Notes: generated by a model from the sequence alone, not told the origin. Shown: positions 23,646 to 36,190, counted from the stretch's first letter. The stretch is 64,000 nt of DNA from Euryodendron excelsum (GCA_033060915.1 CM065394.1:15118501-15182500); one strand, 5' to 3'. Numbers and translations: made by a program.

Positions 23646-24820
23646 AAAAGATGAAGACGTTAGTAACTTGGGGTTTAGTTTCTTCCTGCTTAAGGGATCT
23701 AATGCAGCAGAGCAGAGATGGCCACTCTGATAATTAAATAAACAACTAACAGGTAAGATCATCAACTTCTTTGATAATTGTATGCAAAAAGAACTCTTAT
23801 AATTTTGCTCAAAGGATAGTGCATTAGCAAACCATAGAAGACATAATTGCCCCAAAATTAGGTGAAAAGAAATGAAACTTTATCAACTCACCATCAGACC
23901 CTAATATGTCTGCACAGTTGACAGTTGTGAAGCTGAACACATTACCTATCAAGTTAACAAGAATATCCTCAAATCAGCTTTTACATTTTTAAATCGTGTA
24001 CTTACAGTAAAAAATACTGATACTTCTTTCCTGATTAAAAAAGATACTGATGTTTTTGTAGTGAATACTGTCTGCAGTGTCTATCTTAGGTTTCAGTGCA
24101 TCTTGAAATGAACTTTTTGTGTTTTAGTTGGTTCTTTAACTCTTTTATATTTATTACTTCTCTGTATTTAGGAAGCAAATGCTAATTTATACATTCTTTT
24201 TCATTTGTTTCTGTTGCATATATTTGTCCATGCTTCATTTACAACTTTATTCTCCTTACCTTCGGAATATGATTCAAAATTTCATGATTTTTAATATATA
24301 AAAAGAGCATAGTCTGTCTTTTTTTTCCCTTCATGTGTAGAAAATCAATTCTGCCTGTACTCTTGCTTTTGAGGAGTTAAAAACCTTGAAATTGTATGTC
24401 ACTTTGAAACATGTTACAGTTTGTAGAGTTACATGTTACAGTGTGGCCATTTGGTAGAAGGTAGTCATTTGATTGTAACAAATTACGAATTTGGTTTGGT
24501 TTATCTTTCTCTTAATGAATATTCCCCATAAAACTATTTTTTGATGGCCATATATACTTTGAGCATGAATAGTCAAGAGTGTGTGGTTATGCATGCCCTC
24601 ATGCACATGACATGCAGAGAGATATGTTTGGCATTCTTGTAATGTTTATACACAGGAGAGGGACTTTTGGTGATCTGATTATTTTTTTTCCTTGACTAGT
24701 TAGAGGTGATCTCTCAATGAAAATGTGTTAGTCTATTAGAAGCCATTTTCATGCAATTCCCCTGCTGCAACAATCATATCTTTATTTTTTCTCATATATA
24801 TTTTCTCTTCTTTCACTCAG
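23646..24820 (+). other. End of the giant intron, no element recognised
   Basis: AT-rich intron sequence ending in a long T-rich tract and the TTTCACTCAG acceptor. I see no coding or mobile signal. Confidence 0.5.
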
Positions 24821-24954
24821 AGAATGAGAGTTTAATGTTGGAGTTGTCTGAGAGGGCGCTGAAGGCTGCAAAGCCCAATGCCTCTGCTGATATTGCAGAA
24901 CATATTATTTCTGTAGTCATCGGCAGCAAAGGAGAAGTAAGAATGAAGTTGTGA
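24821..24954 (+). CDS. MurG-like glycosyltransferase, last exon and stop
   Basis: The exon begins AGAATGAGAG after TTTCACTCAG, completing a codon split 1+2, and gives ENESLMLELSERALKAAKPN, then ASADIAEHIISVVIGSKGE and a TGA at 24952-24954. This is the C-terminal helix pair of MurG (L..M..RA...  .P.A...IA..I). The segment KAAKPNAS..IAEH is strongly conserved in my recollection of plant homologues. The frame is intact and in phase with the exon at 2468-2603, so the pair probably still forms one mRNA despite the 22-kb gap. Confidence 0.85.
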
Positions 24955-26334
24955 AGGATGGACTACACGTACTCACCATTAGACAGAAGTCATGGCTGCG
25001 AACTTCACTTGGCATCCTCTTTTGGTCTACTCAAATGAAGTGTCAATTCTTTTCAGTAACAAATGTGCATACAATTGAAGTCGTCAAGACTCTGGTCATG
25101 CAAGTAGGCAAGGAACTTAGGAATCTTCTCCCTTTTTTTTTTTTTTGTTTTTGCTTTTTAACTTTCAGATTTTTAATAGTGATTTGTTTCTCTAGCCTCT
25201 CTTCAAATTTGGTAAAATTGAAACCCTTTATTTCCGACTCCATTGGGATAATGTAGCAAAACATTGGGTATTTCATGGAATGATTTTAACCTTTTCGTTG
25301 ATCCTGTCTTGCTTGTAATAATGCCCTTAAATGAGAATTGTTTGGCTAGTGCTCATCTGATTGGCTTGGTATGATATCCACTTTATTTGTTTCCCTTTTC
25401 TTTTTTCCTATTTTCGCTTGACTATAAAATGATTTGAGCATAGAATTATGTAGCTCCAGTAAATAGCGTAATGTGGCAGAGCACATGGAAGATTTATAAT
25501 TACTACAGGCAGGGGTCTACAGTTTGCAATTGAGGTTGACACACGCACGCACGCACACACACACACACACACAGAAATTTGATATGTGTGTGTGTGTGTG
25601 TGTGTGTGTGTAACTAGCACTGAAACTGAATGTGGTGGTAGTTTGGAGATGGTGCAAGGAGCTGTAACAATGAGGGCAGAGATCTCGCCATTCTGGGTGA
25701 CGTCTTTGAGGACCTCATGATCCTGCTGCGAAATTTGAATTTTGCCTTGGAATAGTATACACGACGGAAGCAGTTAAACAGAGTAAAACTTCATTCAGTT
25801 GCAAACCTCTATTATTGGGATGTTTTATACGTCGTCTTTGCATCTTTACAAAATCATCAAGCCCGTGGTGGAATGCTATTCTAGTATATGGAGCAATGCT
25901 ATACACCCACACCACAACACAAGAACTGTGCACTCGCACACAATTAATAAAAGATGGGAGAGAATCACATGGAGCTTCATAGAGAGCTCCTCTCGCGAGA
26001 ACATACTCCACCCACTCACACTCATCCCGATTGAGAGAAATGAAAGGTTTCATAAAGGCCACCTCTCATGTAAACACGCGAAGAAAGTGCGGCTGACACT
26101 CACTACGTCCAATATCTCCCACTCACACATTGCGACCATAACACCGTCAGATCTTTCTTAACTCTTCTTATACTGTTGTATGAGTTTATATAGTCAATGG
26201 GACGTGCGACTATTAAGTACACTTGCAATTTGAAAGTTGTATACTAGAAAATTAAGTACACTTGCAGTCTGAAAGTTCTATACTAGAAACTCTGTTTATT
26301 CAGCATGGAGACATCAATCGTCCAATAAAGAAGT
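24955..26334 (+). other. 3' UTR and downstream flank of the MurG-like gene
   Basis: Probable 3' UTR of unknown length, since no clear polyadenylation signal stands out. The stretch includes a CA/TG microsatellite (25539-25611). The open frame at 25799-26161 has no recognisable motif. Confidence 0.45.
25539..25611. repeat. Palindromic (AC)n-(TG)n compound microsatellite
   Basis: An AC run (25539-25573, with ACGC variants at the start) is followed after about 11 bp by a TG run (25585-25611). The two halves are reverse complements, so the whole can fold into a hairpin. Confidence 0.9.
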
Positions 26335-26343
26335 GTTTTCTGT

Positions 26344-27389
26344 GAGTTTTTTGGCCAAAATAACATTATATGTGAAAATAATTCCCTATCTAACACTATC
26401 TCAAAAATAATTCTCATTCTAATAATATTTGTGCCACCACTCTACTTTGTTGAGATTTTATTGACATATTCGAATTTTTATTATAATAAAACCAAGAAAA
26501 TAGATATATTTTTATATATTCCATTAATGCTTGAATCAAGGTCTTCTGGCACAATTATTTATGAAGAAAACAAGATCCAGGGTTCCCAAAAAGTGTAGTA
26601 CATTAATACAGCACTATTTGGAGTCTCTGTTTGTATTATTGGTGTACATATATGTATGCATCTATATGTATAAACTGATAGATTTTGCTAAGAGCTTCTG
26701 TTTAGATAATGCAAAAACTGAGGCAAGAAAAGGAATTGATTGATTAAATCTTGGAATTTTATTGTTTGAGGGTAAAAAATTTCAGTTCACGAGAAATACA
26801 TTTCTTGCAAATCAAAAAAACAGAAAAATTAAGACTAAACATAGATTGTTGTAACCTTCCCCGTTAATTAAGTGTTCAGGGACAAACACTGTTCACAGAT
26901 CTATCATTAGATAAATACATTGCATATTCCACAGTTAGCAAAGTGTTAGTGTAAGGTGGATGATAACTACTGGAGATGCGTTGATCAATAGTTGCAAGTG
27001 ATTTTTATGATCAATCGGGGAATAAAATCCCCTTCACACATGGTAGATTTATCGACGGTAATGGATTCGGCATTGGTTCATATTTCAACGATGATGAAGC
27101 TGGAAAATTGATTCGGCAATGATTCATGATGAAGCTGAAAAATTGACGGCAACCAAAGTCTTGAAATTGGTCGGAGAACCTTGATTCTAACATTGATGGT
27201 AATTTCATATTATATATATATATATATATACATATATTAGTTTTGTTACAATAAAAAACTCCAATAGGTTAATAAAATTCCAATGAAGCAACCAAGTAGA
27301 CACAAATAATGTTAGAATGGAAATTATTTTTGGGATAGAGTTAGATAGGGAATTAATTTCATAGAAAGCGTTGTTTTGGCCAAAAACTC
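26344..27389. mobile_element. Non-autonomous Mutator-like element (1,046 bp)
   Basis: Terminal inverted repeats of about 160-170 bp start GAGTTTTTTGGCCAAAA and end TTTTGGCCAAAAACTC. A 9-bp target duplication flanks it (GTTTTCTGT at 26335-26343, GTTTTTTGT at 27390-27398, one mismatch). Long TIRs with a 9-bp duplication are typical of MULEs. The interior has no transposase; an (AT)n run lies at 27212-27230. Confidence 0.85.
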
Positions 27390-27398
27390 GTTTTTTGT

Positions 27399-29153
27399 AC
27401 CCTAAACCTATCCAAATATAGATTCAAACATCATTATCCCTTAAAGAGCATATTTAACCCCCGAAACTTTTGTCAATATATTCACACTCACTATGTCCAA
27501 CAGCAGCTAAAGCAAGCACCCTTTAGAATGAGGTTATGTGGGTGGAATAGCTTCTGTCCAAGCTCAAGCTTTTGATTGAAAGTGATACATAATTTATCCT
27601 CTCACTACTTGTAACTAGCATTTAAAGGAAAAAAAAAAAAAAGAAAGAAAGAAAGAAAAAAAACCACTATGCTTCTCAAAATGGATGAAGGATAACATAC
27701 TCAACACAACTAAGGTACATAACTCTCAAGTTTTGTGGCAGATTTTACTTAGGGTAGCCCTATTGTAAGTGAACAACATGCTACCATCGTTTTGTGAATT
27801 TACAAAATTACTGTTATGTGATTCAAAAATTATTTTATTAAATGGCAATTTTGTCAATTCCCATTAAATTGCTCTGGCAAGTGCACCAACCAAGGCAGCC
27901 CTTGCACTAGATCCACCATTTTCTTATTTCGCATCCATATACCGGAAAGGATTGAAATAATAATGTAGTTAACAGAAGCATAATAGAATTTGTTCCTTTT
28001 GTGGACGGAATTAAAGAAAACAGAAGAAGAATTAGAATGATGGAATTGCATAACAGCACATAGGACTTCTATTAAGATTTTAGTATTCATGATAAATCAT
28101 ATTTAAATGTACAAATAATTAAATCATAATAAAAGTCACATGCATGGGACTGAATACTCCATCTACTTGTCGGGCTAAATGATATTGGGCAAGGATGACA
28201 ATTGAACTCGAAAAACTCGAATCCCTCTTCACCATGCCCCCTAATAGAAAGAGCTTAGTGTATGAATATTATTTCATGCGCTTAGAGCACCATATGGTAT
28301 TATTTCTTTTTTTTTTTTTTTTAAACATCGTATTAAGTTACTAGCACACCGTGGAACCCATTCCTCTTGGTCGAGAAATTATTCAAGATGATCGTCAAAT
28401 TTGATGACTTCTATCAAGATTTTAATATTCATGGTGAATTCTATTTAAACATACAAACAATCAAATCATAATAAAAGTCACATACAGGGGCTAAACCTTC
28501 ATCTACTTGTGGGACTAAATGGTTTTGGCAGATGACAATTGGACTTGAAAAATTTGAATCTCACTTTATCTCACCCTTAATAAAAAAAATTTGAAGTATG
28601 AATAAACAGATTATGAGTGGAGTATGAGGACAAAAAGCATAACCCGATACGAATTTGAAACGGAATAGGATTTAGATCACCTAAACCTGAACCTGCTCCG
28701 ATTATATTATGAATTCCTAAATACTCATATTATATTTGTTTATACGAAATATTCATAAGCACTAGGTTCTAATGTTACTTCTTATTCTTGAGTTTTAGGT
28801 TCTTTCCTTCTCAATTTGATATTGTATATTAGTGTTTGTATGATTTGTATTATTTTTATGGAATAATTACACTTTACTTCCTTGTAATTTATGTCAAAAA
28901 TACATTACAACCTTATGGTTGAAAAGTAAATATACAACCTCGTTATAATTAGGACTAAATTGCAAGTCTTAACAAGGTTAATAGTTTCTGTGAAATGTCT
29001 AAATTAGCCTTGCTCTCTTTTTCTACCCATCATGGACATGAACCTGGGACTCTCATAGAAGATGATTCATTCCATAGGCTATTGAATTGGCTAGCTATAG
29101 TAGATGTGTAGTGATTGGAAATATATATAAAGGTGTGTGTATACATACATATA
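27399..29153. other. Intergenic AT-rich sequence with a short direct repeat
   Basis: Apart from the A-rich run at 27628-27662 and the ~180-bp repeat pair at 28066-28600, nothing is recognised. Confidence 0.5.
28066..28600. repeat. Direct repeat, two ~190-bp copies 341 bp apart
   Basis: 28066-28260 (ACTTCTATTAAGATTTTAG...) and 28407-28600 (ACTTCTATCAAGATTTTAA...) share AATCATAATAAAAGTCACAT and CATCTACTTGT blocks. Identity is moderate (roughly 80 percent), so the duplication is old. Confidence 0.7.
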
Positions 29154-31546
29154 TCTATTCTAATATATAAAAGAAGAAGCCCAATTCGTGTGACTCTTTT
29201 GGAAGCTGTGTAATGCAATTCAAAATTTTTAAAATTCGTCAGTTGTCTTACGAAACTGACTTCATTAGAGTCCAATCAACTTTGCTCTCTAATAACCGTA
29301 GGGGCAAAAAAAGAAAAACCAAACATCAGAAGACTACTCCACGTCTATCTCTTTGTAACTACTCCAGTTATTCATTCTGGACTCTCTAAGATTCTCTTCA
29401 CTAGCCAGCCATCTTCAACAACTATCTCCGACGAGATCAAGTAATCCAAGACTAACTAGGTAACTCATGATGGACTGGTTCAACAATATCGTTTCCAATT
29501 TTCGGTAAACTTGGTGCCAGAGTTCTCTTTGATTTTTACATTGTCGGGTTTTTTTTTTGCTATTTCCTTGCGTTGTTGCTTTTTCTACACTGTCTCTCAT
29601 CTTCTTTCCTCTATTTATTTGTGACTGCTTAACAAAAAAGAAAAACGCTCATTATATGCCCACAAAATGACGGGTTCTTTGTATGGGTCTTCAAGAAGAC
29701 CAACTATTTACGTATTTCTATGCTTAAAAGCATTTGATGGTTATCTGAACTCTATATAGTGTATGAGTTATGACCCAATAAGCTTTCTTCACGTTACTTC
29801 ATTACCACTTTCAAAATAAATGGACTCTTTGTTTTTTTTTTTTTTCCTATACCCAAGCTTTCATCTTTTACAATTTTTTTTAGCATTTTAATGTGTTTCC
29901 TCTTCTTTTTTTTTCTTCTCTCTTACCATTATTCATATACAGGTACTTGAGTGGATTTGCTCACTTCATAGGATTGATGGTATCTATCAAATTTTCGAAC
30001 TTGCAGAATTTTTTATAAGCTATATGAAAATTACTTTATTGGGATAGATTAAGGATCAATTAATTTTGAAAATTTCATAATTGCTGAATTATTTTACTAT
30101 CTTCTTTGTTTTTAATTTCTTTGGGAATTTGCAATATTTTCTTTCTTCGTGCAACCTATTATTCAAATTCTGAGGTTAAATAGTTATGGACGGTTAGTCT
30201 AAGTACCTATTTCATCCCTGCATGCTTTGCATGAAAGCCTAAAGTCAAATTTGAAATTGCTTCTTATTCTTTGTTACCTCAACAACACCCATTTTTAGGC
30301 ACTCCATTAGAATTATTCATTTCAAAATTCCATACTTGCTGAATTTTTTGCTATTTTAAGTTGCAGAATTATTCATATTACTGTTGTTGTCCACAAATTG
30401 GGCCCCTCACCAAAGTAGCTCTTCAATGATTACTCTATTAAGTGATTATTTTTTCCTTCTAGAAAAAATCAGCATATCCAATTGTGTGGTGTGAACCTAA
30501 CAAAAACCCTAATTTTTATTAGGTACTGCACTCCTTTGTTGTGGATTCCTTTATGAGAATTAGCAAATGCAATGAGGAAATAACGTAATGTTAGTAAGCC
30601 TACATACCATTCAAGCGCAACAAAATGATATAAGGAAACTAAGAGCAGCACATATTTCATTGAAGTCTGTGGAGTTAATTAAATCATAAACCAATAAATG
30701 ATAAAGATGAAAAAAAAATAACATGAACAGCAAAATAATGAATAGAAAGTGATGTGATAAACTAAAAACTAACCCCAGCCTATTTGTGTGGGTGATGCCC
30801 TTTCAGTGAATGAAATGTACAAACTGTGTACATGGATTTAGGGTAGGCCGTGTACATGGATTTAGATTAGAAGTTTGTCCTTTGGGTGGTTAGGATTAGG
30901 AAGTTATGATTTTCCCACCAATAGTTCCCCACCCAAAAAATTTGCCGTTTTAATGTTTAACCATAGAAAAAACAAGACCAACATGATTTATTGATTGCCA
31001 CATGATTTATTTTTTAGGCTTTCTGCTAATCTCATTCTCTGTAGTCTTTAGAAAATGTTTATCTATTTTCTCTTTGCTTTTGTGAAAATCTATTCTAGAA
31101 AAAGACACAAATCATTCTTGCTTTGGTTTGTTTATTTGTTATGCAAATTAGGTACAAGAAAAAAAGATTTACGGTTGTTTAGTCAATAGATTGTTATTTT
31201 TTTTTTTATATTTTGTGACAAACTTTATGAAACTTCATTTATTTTTTTTTGGCCTATGGTCTATCTATATTTATGGGATTTTTTACATCATATAATTTAC
31301 AAAAATTGTGTACACTGTGATTAATATGTATTTGTGCAGATGAGATTTATATTATGGTTTCAGATTGTGACATTTAGAATATTTGTAAATTTATCAGTCT
31401 ATAAATTTATATAAAAAATGATGCATAGCGTGAATAAATAAATGCACCAAAAAGCAAAAATCAAACGAAGAAACAACTATCTAATTTAATTTTTTTTTAT
31501 ACATACTTTGAATAGCACACGCATCGTGTGTGTCTCGTCCTCTAAG
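29154..31546 (+). mobile_element. Candidate non-autonomous Helitron
   Basis: The left end TCTATTCTAATATATAAAAG follows an A, like plant Helitron 5' ends. The right end has a perfect 6-bp hairpin (CACACG, CAT, CGTGTG; 31516-31530) followed 11 bp later by CTAAG then T, close to the canonical CTAG|T. No Rep/helicase ORF is visible. An alternative 3' end is the weaker hairpin at about 30217-30243. Confidence 0.45.
30853..31003. repeat. 151-bp dispersed repeat, copy A
   Basis: TACATGGATTTAGATTAG... to ...TTGATTGCCACAT. It is almost identical (about three differences plus one indel) to 48000-48150. A partial extra start of the unit lies just before it at 30826-30850. Confidence 0.85.
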
Positions 31547-31791
31547 TATATATATATATATATATATATGTCCCTTACTAGTTTGCACCGAGAATGCTTC
31601 AACCTATTATTGTGAATGGGGATGGAGCACAATGATGAGATCAGTGTGGAGAACTCTTGCTCGTATTGTCCAGAAAATTGTGAGATTTACCTATCGTGGT
31701 GCTTACGGCAATATGTGGTGGGTTTAGAAGTATAATTCTAGACACCCTATGGCATGTGTATATAAATATGTATATATATCGGCAAAGCTAA

Positions 31792-31983
31792 AAAAAAAAA
31801 AAAAAACAGAGGAAATTGATTAATCTCTACCAATACAGAAAGAGAGTGACTGATTTAGAAAAGGAAATAACAAATCTAAAGAAGACAGTGTTAGTTTTAG
31901 AGAGAGAAATAGCAGAGAAGAGAATGGTGGATGGACATGATAGAGCTGAGGGCATTAGAATAATTTTGTTTTCTTTAAATTAG
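31792..31983 (+). other. Short coiled-coil ORF fragment, no ATG at its start
   Basis: After a run of 17 A, the frame reads QRKLINLYQYRKRVTDLEKE and continues ITNLKKTVLVLEREIAEKR, then stops (TAG 31981). Leu/Ile/Val fall at a perfect 4-3 heptad spacing over about 20 residues, preceded by basic residues, so it resembles the end of a leucine-zipper segment. It may be a captured fragment of a host gene, or chance. No family is assigned. Confidence 0.3.
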
Positions 31984-33403
31984 CTCCTGTAGAGCAACAA
32001 ATGCCTAAATAGTGCGTGAGGTACACGCTCTGTTATTTTCGACTGTTACTGTTAATTCAAACGACAAGGACATTAAGTGTTCACTTTTAAACAAAATGAG
32101 TTTTATATGTTTTTAAGATAAATCACAGAGAGATAAATTGTAATTACTTCTATTTTATTTTAAAAAATTTATTTTTATTTCAAAATTTTATACTTGTTAA
32201 ATTCTTTTCAACTCAAAGTCTATTTAACTTAAATTGGACGGGGTTAGATGTGAAAGCTCAACCTCAACTTGTCATGGGTTTAGAACGAGGAGGTTGTCAT
32301 TCTTAGTATTGTGAGAAGATGGAGTAAGATGCCGTGATGCTTTCAAAGTATTTTTTTTTTTCGACAATAATTTCTCGTGTAATTTCAAAAGTCACGTTAC
32401 ACCAAGAGCATTGAACGATTTGCCTCCCCATCCTAAGCAAAAAGCATCCATTGGTAGGGTGCAGTTTTGCTGCTGTCGAGAAGCATGTTGTTAGTGTTGT
32501 TGATAACATGGCCCAATGAAAACCCGTCACTTGACAAGGCTTAAAACCCCCTATTGTACCAGATTCCGAACTTTATCCCCCACCCCATGTTGACTCTGCC
32601 TCCATCGCTTCCTCTCCCCCTCTGTCTCTCTAAACTGGAGACCCATAGCCAAAGGACCTAGCTGTGGCTATCATGGATGGCGGTCCAATCTCCCCTCTCT
32701 CTTTCTCTCTTCTCTTTCCATTTCTCTCTCCAAACTCAACAACCTTGTGGCCGAACCAACTCATTGCCTTCTCTTTCTCTCTTCAAAACCATAATAATAG
32801 ACCCAGCTCTCTCTTTCTCTTGAAGAAATTACAAATTAATTTGAGATTTCTATTTGTTTCTTATCAATCCTTAATAATTTAATTTAGTTGTGTGCTCAAT
32901 CGTCAATTCTATATCAAAAATCCCTACTTTAAAAAGAAAATTTGTATTCAGATCTAGCAAATTCATTGATTTGGGTGTCGCTGGTTTGTGGTGGCCAGCG
33001 TTAAGCACAGGAGAGAGGGGGGAGAGAGAGAGAAAGAGGAGAGGGGGTTTGATGGTAGGCTTTTGATTTGCCTTGGATGACTAGAAGTCGGCTGGTAATG
33101 GTACTAGCGAAGGAGATTTCAAAACCACAGTTTAAGGTTTTCTCTGGTAAGAGACGAGGAAATGTTAGTTTTTTTTTTTTACTGTAAAAGGGTAAAAAAA
33201 AATTGATACAAACGGGACTTAAATGGTCTATCATGTGGCAGGTTCTCATTAGACCAAATCAGTAACAGCAGCAACAACACCACTATTAATAGTAGCAAAA
33301 CTGTTCCCCCATTGGTACCTATTTCTACCTCCACCGAGTCGGCAGCACACAATATCAACATACAACATAAATATCTCTATATATACATTAATGCATATAT
33401 ATA
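31984..33403. other. Intergenic sequence, nothing recognised
   Basis: Contains a CT-rich patch (32690-32830) and a GA-rich patch (33008-33045). The CT-rich patch is open in one frame (32664-32882) but of low complexity. Confidence 0.5.
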
Positions 33404-33413
33404 CTAGTAAAAA
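33404..33413 (-). mobile_element. Severed 3' tip (CTAG) of the Helitron at 42448-44070
   Basis: On the minus strand, joining 42448 to 33413 places the hairpin (CGTG-loop-CACG, 42451-42463) just before GGGTTTTT ACTAG, followed by a T. That is a canonical Helitron 3' end. The solo LTR now separates the hairpin from the tip. Confidence 0.6.
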
Positions 33414-34479
33414 TGTCACACTCCAAAATTTGGCCTATACGGATTTAGGGTGCATGACTGGCCAGTAACTTAGCTACCTAATGCCGTATTACATAAATCA
33501 GTTGAACACTTGTGTGTGATCATTTAAATTGATACATAGTTGCGGAAATAAAATTTTATAAATGTAAAACAAAATGTGTCATACATGGCAAAGTTGTGCC
33601 TAATCTCAAAACATAAACATACATATGGGACTAATACAAGGCCACCTCAAATATATACTATTATATTTTTATAGAACCTCAAGGGTCTAGCCCCATATTA
33701 GTACATAACATAAGGCCCATGAGTCGTAGTCCAAACATCCTCATAATGGACCTCTTTTTAAGACCTCCCTATTTAGTTACCTAAAAACATTTTTAGAAAA
33801 TGTAAGCTAATACTTAGTGAATAAAAATGATGCATGAGCCTAAAATATCATAGATTAACATTTCTATTTAATGTACATGACAATAGAGGTACATTTATGC
33901 ATACATGGCATGAACTTAGAAATATTTAAGTGTAAAATTGACAACACATGTGGCATAGGCTTTCGTATTAAAACATTTCATCATTTCTAAAACATAATGT
34001 TTAAAAAGAGAGATAGACGTGTCGTAGCATGAACTAATAGAGTATGACATAACTTGTCATTAGCATAATGTATTATACCTTGTAAGCGTACATCTTAGCT
34101 CGTCGTATAATATTAGACACATCAAATATTATCATCGTTCTCGAAAACGTATAAAACGTAGATTTGAAAACATAGGTAACATAAGAAACGTAAGCATCAT
34201 ATTAAAACATTATATAGTGAGCTTTCATAACGACATGTTATGACATTTTGGACATAGTATCATAGGAGTAAGATGCAAAACATAACATGATCATATATGG
34301 CAAAACGTAGCTTATCATAAGCATTCTAGGGCATAGTATTGTAAGGCATATCATAATATTGTAAAAATGAGAGATATATCGTGACATTTATAATTGTAAA
34401 AACATATGCAACTTGTCGTGAAGTATTTGAATAAATCATATTTCTCGTTCTAAAACATAAGTGTGTCATGGCTTTACAT

Positions 34480-35170
34480 TAGAATCAGGTTCCACATCAG
34501 TAACTATAAATGTCACCACATCAGCAACCGTAAAAGTCACCATAGGGCTCTTTAGGCCAATATTAGAGCTAAGTTCCGCATCAGTAATCATAAAGATTAT
34601 CGCATCAGTAACCATAAAGGTCACCATAGGGCTCTTTAGGCCAACATCAGAGCTACGTTCTACATCAGTAATCATAAAGGTTACACATAAGGCTCTTTAG
34701 GCCAACACATCCTTTACTTCACCCCACTTAAGAGGTTTTTCTAGTATTGGGTATCATAGTAACTACAAGGGTCACGCATAAGGCTCTTTAGGCCAACATA
34801 GTAACCATGAAGGTCACGCATAGGCTCTTTAGGCCAACATATCTCTCACTTCACCCCACTTAAGAGGTCTTTCTGGTATTGGGCATCATAGTAACCACAA
34901 GGGTCACGCATAAGGCTCTTTAGGCCAGTCATGAGAGCTAGGCTCAATTCATTAACAACATAGAGTGCTTTTGGCCAATTATGAGAGCATGGCTCGATCA
35001 TGATAACTAAGCTTAGTTATTAAGAGTTACGCTCAGTCATTAGTAAACATGAAGGTCACACATAGACTCTTTGAGCCAATCATAAGAGCTAGGCTTAGAT
35101 AAAGTAACCATAAAGGTTACACATAGGCTTATCATAAGAGCTAGGCTCAGTTATAATAACCATAAAGGTC
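34480..35170. repeat. Irregular tandem array in the solo LTR
   Basis: Repeated words are GTAACCATAAAGGTCAC, ATAGGCTCTTTAGGCCAACAT and CTTCACCCCACTTAAGAGG, with about 8-10 imperfect units of 40-130 bp. Confidence 0.75.
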
Positions 35171-36008
35171 ACTCTTTAAGGCAAAGGACGTCTCCCAATA
35201 TGACGATAGATTATTTTATGTCCCCCACCGTAGTGCCATCGTTTCTAGTTTAGGGTTTTACCACGAAAGACCTTAAGTTGGAGTCATACGTTAGGAAACT
35301 TACATCTACTTTATGTAAATGTTCTAGTCCATGGGTTGTGATTCATATAATAAGTAAAGTTCGTATGTAATTCAAAGCATGACATTTATACTTGAACATA
35401 ATCATTGATGCATTGAAATAAATGGAAAGCAATGCATGAAACATAATTGAACTTGAAAGCATTTAGAAAGTAATAGGTTTTACTCATGGTATATCGTTAC
35501 TCATCTCTATCTTTGAAGATTGATACTAAACAGTGAAGTCCTATACATAGAGTACATAAAGGCATCAAACATAAAACCCCAATGCAAAATAAGAACATAA
35601 AATTTGATGTTGAAACATGAATCCCTGAACAACGACTCTTTCATTGTATCTCATTCACATCAAGATGATAAGTCTATATTCTAGGTTAATTTCATTTGTA
35701 AATAGGCTTAAAAACCTTTAATTTGATAAGTCATGGGTCACAAATACATTTCGAATGAAGAAGCTATGTCCTATAGAAAATTAACTAAAATTCTGAAAGA
35801 ACAATGTTACTAATAGAATTTTGGGTTAATTTCAAAATTCAATATCTCCCACTCTATAAGGAATTAGAGTACAAACTTTATATGGGTACAAAGGTCTATA
35901 AGTCTACTTTCCAACGTTTTAAACGGTGTATCAATCCAAATTTTTTATAGCAAGTTATACACATTTTACTAAATAGTGTCAGAGCTGTCAGTCTCTAACG
36001 TCAGCAAG

Positions 36009-36190
36009 GCGTCCTGACGACCCGAGGGCTAACATTTCTAAAAAATACCATCGTCAGGACATAAAATACTGCATCTTGAGGACTCGAGGGCATGACATCT
36101 CCAAAAACACCATCGTCAGGACGCAAAATGTTGCGTCCTGACGACTCGAGGGCTATCCCAAACTTAAAAATTTATCTTCAAGACAATAAT
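36009..36190. repeat. Three ~62-bp units with internal palindromes in the solo LTR
   Basis: Units start near 36009, 36071 and 36133. Each carries GCGTCCTGACGAC(T)CGAGGG on one side and CATCGTCAGGACG on the other, so CGTCCTGACGA and its complement face each other within the unit. Confidence 0.75.

Larger units (their letters stand above)
2604..24820 (+). other. Giant last intron (22,217 bp) of the MurG-like gene
   Basis: GT at 2604 (AG|GTAGGA) and AG at 24819-24820 (TTTCACTCAG) join a phase-1 donor to a matching phase-1 acceptor, giving ...EEIL-E-NESLM... The intron holds a possible degraded LTR, a 12.5-kb Tat element, a 4-kb element with direct terminal repeats, a hAT MITE and a gypsy integrase fossil. 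Roughly 18 of 22 kb is recognisable mobile DNA. Confidence 0.75.

Noticed and set aside
25408..25620. Open frame across the CA/TG microsatellite
   Set aside because: The peptide is repeat-encoded His/Thr and Cys/Val, not a gene.
26531..26743. 70-codon frame inside the MULE
   Set aside because: Low complexity and no transposase motif.
31792..31983. bZIP transcription factor gene
   Set aside because: Only a heptad run is visible; the conserved N-x7-R basic region is not, so I kept it as an unassigned fragment.
32664..32882. 72-codon frame starting ATGGCTATC..ATGGAT
   Set aside because: CT-rich low complexity coding mainly Ser, Leu and Phe; no family resemblance.
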